Positions 17,603 to 25,387 of a stretch of 64,000 nucleotides of DNA are shown here, piece by piece. The notes under the pieces were generated by a model that was not told the origin of the DNA, did no database searches, and worked only from the letters and a program-made list of their open reading frames with translations. Each line of letters starts with the position of its first letter. Within the stretch, counting starts at the first letter, position 1. This stretch comes from Halomonas sp. CUBES01. GTDB taxonomy: Bacteria; Pseudomonadota; Gammaproteobacteria; Pseudomonadales; Halomonadaceae. The stretch lies in the NCBI RefSeq assembly GCF_020991005.1, contig NZ_JAJLLW010000005.1, positions 62,001 to 126,000 on the forward strand, in the 5' to 3' direction. The translations under genes and the position numbers were made by a program.

Positions 17603-17709
17603 CTTTTTTACCTTTTGTTATCAAGTTTCTAGTAATTGAAATTATGTCTACTGATAGCGCGCTGTAGGTTTAAAAACTGTTTCTATCCGGTATGAACATA
17701 ACTTCAGAC

Positions 17710-18612
17710 TTAACGGTTATTCAGATAAACCCCGCAAGCGGTGACTGCAAAACCAATCATGGCTAACGGTTGAAGCGTTTCACCAAGAACCACAAAGGCC
17801 ATAAGGGCAGTCATGCCGGGTATTAGGTAAAAGAGGCTGGCCACTTTACTTGCCTCGCCGCGACGAATCATGACGTAAAGGACGCTGATGGCTCCAATCG
17901 AGTTCACAAGGCTCATCCAGCTTGTTGCGAATAAGAAAGTAGGCGTGACCTCGAAGTACATACCTTCAAGTGTATGAGCTGCAAAAAACGCAAAGATCGC
18001 TGCGACACTCAGTTGAATGAATCCGCCTGTACGTAGATCCATGCTTGTACAAAATTTCTTCTGGTAAAGCGTGCCCAACGTGATGCCAAGTAGGGCGAAG
18101 AAAATCGCGATATACCCCCCGACTGTTGCCTCACCAAAAGAGAACTTTTCCGAAACGACCAACACAACACCTGCTAGGCCAATCAGAAGCCCAACCCATT
18201 GATGTTGCTTTATGCGTTCAGAAAGAAAAACACTGGCGCCAAGTGCAACGAAGATGGGCATTGTACCGACGATGAGCGCTGAAACCCCCGCACTCACGCC
18301 AAGGTTGATCCCGGTATAGAGTCCAGAGAACTGCATTGCTTGAATCAACAGCCCGACAACAGCAATGTGTCCAACCTCTTTCCATGTTCTTGGCCAGGGT
18401 GCGCGTGTTGCTAAGGTGACCATGAGTAAGACTAGGGCGGCACTAGCAAAGCGCAGAAAGATCATGGTGTATGGGCCGACAAATGGCAGGGCTGCTTTGC
18501 CAGCCACGTAGCCTGTGCTCCACATGACGATGAAAAGCAAGGGCAATCCTAGGGCGCCCATACCTGAGAGAAAACGAGGGATTGTGGTTGTATTTGATGT
18601 CATTGGAATCAT
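17710..18612 (-). CDS. EamA/DMT-family transporter
   Basis: 300 residues with ten predicted membrane helices arranged as two EamA repeats. The first starts LLFIVMWSTGYVAGKAALPF and the second begins around residue 160 (VGGYIAIFFALLGITLGTLY). It is the first gene of the minus-strand operon 18612-13953 and would move the pathway's substrate or a by-product across the inner membrane. The DMT superfamily commonly exports amino acids and related metabolites; import is less usual. Confidence 0.9.
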   Translation of the reverse strand: MIPMTSNTTTIPRFLSGMGALGLPLLFIVMWSTGYVAGKAALPFVGPYTMIFLRFASAALVLLMVTLATRAPWPRTWKEVGHIAVVGLLIQAMQFSGLYTGINLGVSAGVSALIVGTMPIFVALGASVFLSERIKQHQWVGLLIGLAGVVLVVSEKFSFGEATVGGYIAIFFALLGITLGTLYQKKFCTSMDLRTGGFIQLSVAAIFAFFAAHTLEGMYFEVTPTFLFATSWMSLVNSIGAISVLYVMIRRGEASKVASLFYLIPGMTALMAFVVLGETLQPLAMIGFAVTACGVYLNNR

Positions 18613-18824
18613 TCCTTAGTGGGTTTGTTACCAAGGAAAGGCTAGCGAGATGCAGTGATTATGAATAATGAAGATTTGGTCAGTGACACTTTATGAAACG
18701 TAATGAATGAGAGGCAGTATTGGTGGCTTATTAACAGCTAAGTGAACTTGCTGCGAGCGTCGGGAAAGCGCAGAGACAATTTCAAGACGCAGATTTCGGT
18801 TTCGCTAGGCGTGGCCTGGGGTGA

Positions 18825-19064
18825 GTGGGAGTGGTGGTCACCTCAGGCGTTGTCAGTGGAATGCCTGTTGATGCGTGTGGAACCCTGATGGATGCCGGGG
18901 CCATGCTCGCCTTTGCGAGTGGCACTGTCTTCTTCTGGGGCCCAGGCACTGGCCTCCCCGTCTTGCAGGTCAATTTCTGGCAATCCATAGCGGGTGCAGT
19001 CGCGCTTCTTCCTATGGCCATGGTATTTGGGCGGCGCAGGTCGTGCTTTCTACCGCTAAGATGA
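18825..19064 (+). pseudogene. Remnant of a second EamA/DMT transporter gene
   Basis: The frame contains MLAFASGTVFF and LPVLQVNFWQSIAGAVALLP, which is the EamA repeat pattern, but upstream and downstream the frame dissolves into non-membrane sequence. Only about 45 codons are recognisable. The whole 18613-19364 interval otherwise holds no gene; it separates the catabolic operon from DUF427 copy 3 and looks like a decayed insertion zone. Confidence 0.6.
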
Positions 19065-19301
19065 TAGCGATTTCGTATACTTGTACTTGTCGTGACTATT
19101 GGCGGGAAGGAGTCGCTAGGTGCTGATTCGTATAAGCAGCGTCGACAAGACAGAGCTAACTACCAAGACCGGCCCTTGGTCAAAGCTCGACCACGGCAGC
19201 GAAAGAAAGGCAGCGGCAGGGCGGTTGTGTGGAATAGAGGGTGCCATAGGCATGACCCAAGTCACGCCCGCATCCTAAAGTTTTATGAACCGAGCATGGG
19301 C

Positions 19302-19330
19302 TTCAACGAACTTTGCTGCTAGGCTAATTT
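19302..19330 (+). promoter_or_regulatory. Predicted promoter of DUF427 copy 3
   Basis: TTCAAC at 19302-19307 and TAATTT at 19325-19330 with a 17-base spacer, the same arrangement as copy 1. Identity with copy 1 extends upstream over GAGCATGGG(A/C)TTCAACGAAC. Confidence 0.5.
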
Positions 19331-19364
19331 TACTAGAGCGAAAATCGCCGCAGGAAACAACTTA

Positions 19365-19697
19365 ATGCCACATGCCCCTCGCATCGAGCTTCACCCCGTT
19401 AACCAGCGCGTGCAGGTGCATGTGGGTGGCACGCTACTCGCCGACTCAACCAACGCTCTCGAACTCCGCGAAACCGGCTACCCGCCTCGCCACTACTTCC
19501 CACGTGAAGACGTGCGGATGGATTTACTGACCACCTCAAAAACCACGACCCACTGCCCGTTTAAAGGCAACACGGTGTATTTCTCGCTGGGCGACAATAT
19601 AGACATTGCTTGGAGTTACGAGCAGCCGGTTGAGGGGATGGAAGCGATGGCGGGTAGGGTAGCGTTTGGTGGTGAGGGTTGTGTGATCAATGCATAG
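19365..19697 (+). CDS. DUF427-family protein, copy 3
   Basis: 110 residues, the full-length DUF427 core: RVQVHVGGTLLADS, YFPREDVRMDLL, THCPFKGNTVYFSL, IAWSYEQPVEGME and GRVAFGGEG. It ends nearer the conserved core than copy 2. No enzymatic function is known for this family. The gene lies directly before the caspase/nuclease pair, separated by about 310 bases without a recognisable gene. Confidence 0.87.
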   Translation: MPHAPRIELHPVNQRVQVHVGGTLLADSTNALELRETGYPPRHYFPREDVRMDLLTTSKTTTHCPFKGNTVYFSLGDNIDIAWSYEQPVEGMEAMAGRVAFGGEGCVINA

Positions 19698-20007
19698 AGT
19701 AACCGCTAGTATTATTAAAATAGCAAAACGATACGGCATGCGAATCTTGGATGTATAGCTATGGGTTGTTGTAGGTTTAATAAAATCAATCGTTTAGATT
19801 AATTGGGCTGCTACATAACATCAATCAATGTGCCGTCGCGTTCATTGAGGTTATGCAGTGGGGTATAGTCACTGTTATGTGTTTTGGCGAAGGTCTGCTT
19901 ACGATCCAGAGCAAGGAAAAGTATCAATTTTGCTCGGTTAATTCCTCATTATAGCGGATTATAGAATCGCTAAGTATAAGACTACTATAGGGATCTAGGT
20001 GCATTAA
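19698..20007. other. AT-rich gap before the caspase gene
   Basis: No gene is visible in these 310 bases. Base composition falls sharply here compared with the GC-rich core and stays low through 22916, marking the left edge of the caspase/nuclease insert. The promoter for the two-gene unit must lie here; TATAAG at about 19974 is a possible -10 but no convincing -35 was found. Confidence 0.4.
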
Positions 20008-21420
20008 ATGAGTCAGAATATCGCAATACTCATAGGAAATACCAAATACGATGAGTTATCGACGTTAAATTGTTGCGCTAACGATGTTTATCAGATGCGA
20101 GAGTTGCTATTAGCAGCTAAAAAATTCAGTAGGATAGTAGATTATATAGATCAGCCAGTTGACTTTGTTAAAGATGAACTTAGAGAGTTGGCGGAATCTA
20201 GCGACGGATTTGAAGAGGTTTTTTTGTACTTCTCTGGCCACGGCCTCTCAAACTCCGATGACTTTTTTATGTGCTTTTCAAATTTTAAAGAGTCTTCGCC
20301 AAATACCACTGGTCTCTCAAGAAACGATGCATTTGAATTGATTCGCGAGTTCAAGGCCGAATTATCAGTGGTTGTTATAGATGCATGTGAGGCTGGCCGA
20401 AACTTAATCAAAAATCATGTAACACCACTCTCATACACTTTGAAGACAAAGTTTTCCAACTTCGTTCAGTTTTCCTCTTGCACGGAAAGTCAGTTTTCAC
20501 TTGCAGGAGACCGAATTAGCCTTTTCACCGATGAATTTATCAAGGCTTGCTTGAATAAAGAGAATGGCCCCGTCTACTATTCAGATGTTGAGAGCGCTCT
20601 TCGAGATGCTTTTTTGAGCCACTCCAGTCAAACACCACATTTCATACGGCAGGGCACTTCGCAAGAAAAATTTTGCGCCGATGCCACCCACTTAAAAGAT
20701 TTCCGAGAAACTTTTTTAGTCGTACCCGGTAGCGATAATCAAATAATGTCACCACCAGTTACAGAGTTTGCTTGTGCAAAAGCGGCTATTGAAAAGATAG
20801 AATCATTGATTCCATCGATGGCCAAAGCGCAGGAATTTATCAATGGCGTGTTCGAGCACACTGTAAGCGCTTCAGGAAAAACACCGGAAATAAATGATTT
20901 ATTTGATATTCGGACTGTAAAATACGATGATTTTGAACTAGTCCAAAATAAACGCTCAGTGATTGATCTTTTGAGGCGTCGAGGCGGATCGGATTCATTT
21001 GTCGAGAGCGATGTTGAAAAAACGAAACGGAGACATCCATTTGGTATGAGCGCAGTACTAGCAGCAGCCGCATTTGCATCAGAAGATGACTATGATACGA
21101 CTTATAACATTTGGAATCATAGCAAATTGCAATCCGTTCATGTCGGCATTTATTTTGAGCCAAAATCTATGGCTCTCAATCGGGTTTTTTCCGAGATAGT
21201 CTTCCTGCCTCGTTTAACTGAGTGCTTGATCTTGACATGTAACTCTTATGAGAAAAGATCCAGCTGGGATTCATTCAACGAATTCGATGGTACAAAAAAA
21301 TGGAAATGGTCTCATCACTCTTGGTTTGATGATCCTACCGAAGTTGCGGAAGACTATGTATCAGATCCCTATAGCTTCACAAAAAAATATGTTTTTTCAT
21401 TTAGTGAAAACAACACATAA
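20008..21420 (+). CDS. Caspase-family (peptidase C14-like) protein
   Basis: 470 residues. The N-terminal 240 residues form a caspase fold: start IAILIGNTKYDELSTLNCCA, catalytic His79 in YFSGHG and catalytic Cys127 in VVIDACEAG, so an active cysteine protease is expected. Residues about 245-470 form a C-terminal region without a recognisable domain, probably a sensor or partner-binding part. The gene is AT-rich, with codon use unlike flanking core genes. It lies 83 bases upstream of a nuclease-like gene on the same strand. Bacterial caspase-like proteases act in several abortive antiphage systems as triggered effectors. Confidence 0.85.
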   Translation: MSQNIAILIGNTKYDELSTLNCCANDVYQMRELLLAAKKFSRIVDYIDQPVDFVKDELRELAESSDGFEEVFLYFSGHGLSNSDDFFMCFSNFKESSPNTTGLSRNDAFELIREFKAELSVVVIDACEAGRNLIKNHVTPLSYTLKTKFSNFVQFSSCTESQFSLAGDRISLFTDEFIKACLNKENGPVYYSDVESALRDAFLSHSSQTPHFIRQGTSQEKFCADATHLKDFRETFLVVPGSDNQIMSPPVTEFACAKAAIEKIESLIPSMAKAQEFINGVFEHTVSASGKTPEINDLFDIRTVKYDDFELVQNKRSVIDLLRRRGGSDSFVESDVEKTKRRHPFGMSAVLAAAAFASEDDYDTTYNIWNHSKLQSVHVGIYFEPKSMALNRVFSEIVFLPRLTECLILTCNSYEKRSSWDSFNEFDGTKKWKWSHHSWFDDPTEVAEDYVSDPYSFTKKYVFSFSENNT

Positions 21421-21503
21421 AAAGTTGCTGCACGCGGATAAATTACTCGTTTCGCTCCTGATTTTCCGGTGAGCAAAGCGTTATAGCGGAAAAGGAATAG
21501 CTA

Positions 21504-22916
21504 GTGCCTCAGTCATTATCAAATTTATTGGCTATCGATAACTCCGAGTTATCTGATAGGGATGCGTTCGATCCTATTCTTGACTTGGATACTCGCCTTT
21601 TTATTGATCCTCATTTATTGAAACACTGTGACGTTCCAGAGTTTGAAGCGAGCTATGGAAAACTCCAGAAACATTTTCTCTCGATAGGAAAGCTACTCGC
21701 CGCATCTGATAAAGAGGGAGATGTTTTCTGGAATAGTGCTGATCATTTGATGCAATGGAGAGAGGTCAAAGGATTGTGTATTGGATATTCCAGCAGTGGC
21801 ACGTCAGGAAGTGGGATCGGCCCAGCACTTCGCCGTCGATTGCTTTCGACTGCTAAGTTGATAATTTCGAAAGGAAGGAATGATCCCGAGCTTTTTGAGC
21901 TAGTTGGTATGTTTGAAGAGGACTTTGGACCTGATCGCATTAGCGATATGACCGCGAACATAATAAGAGATGACATAGAAATTTTTACAAAGCGCGTTTT
22001 CGATGACATGGATGTAGATTTAGAAAGTTATTTAAACTTTGACGAAGAAAAAGAACTTCCGATTAATCCATATACTGGTGAGTTGCTATATCTGATACCA
22101 AAATTTCTTCTAAGGGACCTTCCTGTTGCTTTAGACTGGAGTCATTATGACACAATTGCCGCAAATAATAAGATACTTCGTGATAATTTGAATGCTCTAA
22201 TTGGTTATACTTGGAGGGAGGCAACGCATTCTTTGAAAAAAGATGAGTTGAAAACCTATATTCTCAAATATCCTGAGCTCATAGATGATCTGGTGAGACA
22301 GTATGCGGCCAAGGATGCTAACCCCTATGATTTTTCATCAGATCGCTCTGGAGAATATATATGGTATCCGGTGACTCAGAAAATCACGAAAGAGAATCCA
22401 CTTGAGTTAAATCTTCCAAGCCACCCGATGATTAGTGATGTCGAGACGATGGTCTTAAAAATATGCGAGAAATTTAAGTCACTGGTTGAATACAATGGCC
22501 TCTCAGAACTGTTGTATAGTTCAGATGGGAGCGCAAAGCATGAAAAAGCGGCGCAATTATTATTCTACGGTGTTGCCGAGTCTTATTGTGAGTCCAATAA
22601 TGTATTGATTTCGAGGGAGTCAGACTCTGGACGCGGGCCTGTAGACTTCAAATTCGGTACAAACATGGAGAATAGTGTTTTAGTAGAAATAAAGAAGTCA
22701 ACAAATACTTCAGGTCTCAAAAAGGGTATAGAAAAGCAGCTTCCTGAATATATGAAATCTGAGAAATCGAAAGTGGGGATATATCTCGTTATAGACGTAG
22801 GTTTTACGAAAGCCGCTATCGATAGGCTGAATGAAATTAATGGAATGATAAACGGTGCGGCAATAAAAATACTGCACGTTGATGGTAATCCAAAAGCCAG
22901 TGCAAGCAGGCTCTAG
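21504..22916 (+). CDS. Predicted PD-(D/E)XK nuclease-domain protein, partner of the caspase gene
   Basis: 470 residues from a GTG start with AAAGGA upstream. The N-terminal 330 residues are of unknown fold (opening DLDTRLFIDPHLLK). The C-terminal part has the PD-(D/E)XK pattern: Asp381 in GRGPVDFKFG, then Glu395 and Lys397 in LVEIKKS, and a QxxxY motif (Gln412 to Tyr416 in KQLPEY) as in RecB-type nucleases. It probably cuts DNA, or is a nuclease fold used for binding. AT-rich like its upstream neighbour. I recognise no named family for the full-length protein. Confidence 0.65.
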   Translation: MPQSLSNLLAIDNSELSDRDAFDPILDLDTRLFIDPHLLKHCDVPEFEASYGKLQKHFLSIGKLLAASDKEGDVFWNSADHLMQWREVKGLCIGYSSSGTSGSGIGPALRRRLLSTAKLIISKGRNDPELFELVGMFEEDFGPDRISDMTANIIRDDIEIFTKRVFDDMDVDLESYLNFDEEKELPINPYTGELLYLIPKFLLRDLPVALDWSHYDTIAANNKILRDNLNALIGYTWREATHSLKKDELKTYILKYPELIDDLVRQYAAKDANPYDFSSDRSGEYIWYPVTQKITKENPLELNLPSHPMISDVETMVLKICEKFKSLVEYNGLSELLYSSDGSAKHEKAAQLLFYGVAESYCESNNVLISRESDSGRGPVDFKFGTNMENSVLVEIKKSTNTSGLKKGIEKQLPEYMKSEKSKVGIYLVIDVGFTKAAIDRLNEINGMINGAAIKILHVDGNPKASASRL

Positions 22917-23047
22917 CAACGCGCTACTGGCGGACAACTTGTCTGCTTCGTTCGAAAGTTGTCGCAGAGCACGGAGCTGTATTAACATTGCTTTAAAGAC
23001 AGCTTTTAGCCGAATACCGACACCAACAGCGGTAATGTCGGCTTTGA

Positions 23048-25387
23048 TTACAACCCCTCTATCCCACTAACCCTCATAACCTCCCTAGTCACCGCCTCAT
23101 TCAATACTCCACGCTTGGCTTCAATCACCGTAAGCCAATCGCGGGCGCGGGTGATGCCGGTGTAGACCAGCTCGCGGGTGAGGATGGGGTTGATGGTGGG
23201 CGGTAGCAGCAGGGCGGTGTGGTTGAACTCCGAGCCTTGAGATTTGTGCACCGTCATCGCGAACACGGTTTCTACTGCGTGCAGGCGAGAGGGCAGGACC
23301 CAGCGGATGGGTTTTTCCGGGTCGCTTGTGGGGAAGGCGACTCTAAGTAGCGATTTGCCGGGCATTCGTGGATCAGGCACCGCTAGCGTGATACCGATAT
23401 CGCCGTTCATCAGTTTCAGGCCGTAGTCGTTTTGGGTGACGAGCACCGGGCGGCCTTCATACCAGCCTTTTTCAAGCGTGAAATCACTCCCGTACAGTAG
23501 CTTTTCGCTGCGCAATGTTTTGGCGATGCGCAGGTTTAACCCTTCTACCCCCCAGGGGCCTTTGCGCAATGCGCAGAGCAGTTGGAAGTGGCTGTAGGCG
23601 CTGAGTACGGCGCTTGCCCAGTCGTTATAGGCGTCTGCATTTTCCTCAAACGATGCCCCGCTCGGGCGCTGGGTGTTCAGCACGTTCAGGTAGTGGCGGT
23701 AGCCCGTGGGTGGGGCGATGGGGGCGCCGTTGTGGTCGGTGCGGCCTTCGCCGCCGTTGATGAATTTATCGGGGCTGCCGTGAATGACCAGCTTATCCAG
23801 CGCGGCGTCGTCGATCAGCGTCAGGTGGTGCAGGTCCGGGTAGCCGTGGCGCAGCACCTTGTTCACCGCCTGGTGTTTTTCCTGGTCGCTTTGGGCGTGG
23901 CTTGGCTGGTTGATCGCCTGGGCCAGTTGGCCGATGCCGCTGTGTTCGTTAAAGCGGTGGCTGACCCGCAGCATGGTAATCGCCTGGTCGAGGGGCTGGC
24001 CCTGGGCGTCGATGTAGTCCGCGGGCAGCGGCTGGCCGGTGGCGTTTTCCAGCCATTGGGCGGTCTCCGGGGTGTAGTGGGCGGCCTCGGCGCGGCGGCA
24101 CAGGTCGCCCAGCACGGCACCGGCTTCCACCGAGGCGAGCTGGTCTTTATCCCCCAGCAGCACCAGCTGCGCCTGGGCGGGCAGGGCGCGCAGCACGGCG
24201 GTCATCATTTCGATATCCACCATTGAGGCTTCGTCGATCACCAGCACGTCCAGCGCCAGTGGGTTGGCGGCGTTGTGGCGGAAGTGGCGGGTATCGGGGC
24301 GGGCGCCAAGCAGCCTATGCAACGTGGTCACTTCAGTTGGGATAGACGCCTGTAGTTGACCCGAGCCTGCTTCATCGCCGATATGTCGGACCACCAATGA
24401 ATCGGGCTCCAACAAGGTAGCTAGTGACTCAAATGGCAAGAGGCTTACCTGCCCGGCGATGGATTCATTCAGCCGGGCGGCGGCTTTGCCGGTGGGGGCG
24501 GCGAGGCGGATGCGCAGCGGTTGGGCGTCGGGTTCTGCCAGTTGCAGGGTTTGCAGTAGGGCGAGCAGGCGCACCACGGTGGTGGTTTTGCCGGTGCCGG
24601 GGCCGCCGGTGATGATGCCGAAGCGGTTGCGGGCGGCCAGGGCGCAGGCGGTTTTTTGCCAGTCTAGGGTGGGGGTGGGTTTGAATAGGATGTTTAGGGC
24701 TTGGGGGAGTATTCCGGGGTGACTATCGTCACCCATCGCCCGACAAGTCTGGCTCCTACAGGTGCCTTCTTCGCCGGTGAGGCGGTTGGCGATTTCCTGG
24801 TGCAGGGTTTGTTCGTATTGCCAGTAGCGGCGTAGGTAGAGCTTGGTGGTGTTGCCGTTGTGGCTGACGACCAGCGGGGTATTGCCGGGGCCTTCGCTGG
24901 CAAGTAATGGGTGGCTGAGCGCGGCTTGCCATTCGGCGAGCGTTAGCGTGGCGAGCACCTGGCTGGGTAGCGGCGGCGAGTCGGTCAGGTCGTCGCCTTC
25001 CGGCGGTAGCGAGAGCGCAAAGTCCGGCGCGTTGAGCGTGGCGTTTAGATCCAGGCACACATGGCCGCGGCCTAGCTGGTGGCTGGCGAGCGCGGCGCCG
25101 AGTAGCAGCAGTGGTGGGGCGTCCGGCGCTTCCATGGCGAGGAAGCGCACCAGGGCGCGGTCCAGGTCCCGCAGCCAGCCACGTGCCACCCAGCGCTCGC
25201 ACAGTGCCAGCAGTTCGGTCGTGTCGCTGAGCGCAAGGTGAGCGCTTACTTGCGCGGTATCCGCCGTGGGCGTTGGCTCTCTCGTCTCTCTTGGCTCTCT
25301 TTCCTTGCTCGTTTCGGCGGCGGTGTCGTCGAACAGGTCAAACGTATGGGTGTCGCCTGGGTGGCCGTTGGTGCGTTTGCGGCTCAT
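23048..25387 (-). CDS. recD: Exodeoxyribonuclease V alpha subunit RecD
   Basis: 779 residues, longer than E. coli RecD (608), with a charged N-terminal extension. The superfamily 1 helicase core shows Walker A GGPGTGKTTT, Walker B VLVIDEASMVD, the QLVLLGDKDQLASVEAGAVL motif and C-terminal MTVHKSQGSEFNHTAL. As the 5'-3' motor of RecBCD it drives end resection at double-strand breaks. Its ATG overlaps the recB stop codon (ATGA at 25384-25387), so the two are translationally coupled. Confidence 0.96.
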   Translation of the reverse strand: MSRKRTNGHPGDTHTFDLFDDTAAETSKEREPRETREPTPTADTAQVSAHLALSDTTELLALCERWVARGWLRDLDRALVRFLAMEAPDAPPLLLLGAALASHQLGRGHVCLDLNATLNAPDFALSLPPEGDDLTDSPPLPSQVLATLTLAEWQAALSHPLLASEGPGNTPLVVSHNGNTTKLYLRRYWQYEQTLHQEIANRLTGEEGTCRSQTCRAMGDDSHPGILPQALNILFKPTPTLDWQKTACALAARNRFGIITGGPGTGKTTTVVRLLALLQTLQLAEPDAQPLRIRLAAPTGKAAARLNESIAGQVSLLPFESLATLLEPDSLVVRHIGDEAGSGQLQASIPTEVTTLHRLLGARPDTRHFRHNAANPLALDVLVIDEASMVDIEMMTAVLRALPAQAQLVLLGDKDQLASVEAGAVLGDLCRRAEAAHYTPETAQWLENATGQPLPADYIDAQGQPLDQAITMLRVSHRFNEHSGIGQLAQAINQPSHAQSDQEKHQAVNKVLRHGYPDLHHLTLIDDAALDKLVIHGSPDKFINGGEGRTDHNGAPIAPPTGYRHYLNVLNTQRPSGASFEENADAYNDWASAVLSAYSHFQLLCALRKGPWGVEGLNLRIAKTLRSEKLLYGSDFTLEKGWYEGRPVLVTQNDYGLKLMNGDIGITLAVPDPRMPGKSLLRVAFPTSDPEKPIRWVLPSRLHAVETVFAMTVHKSQGSEFNHTALLLPPTINPILTRELVYTGITRARDWLTVIEAKRGVLNEAVTREVMRVSGIEGL

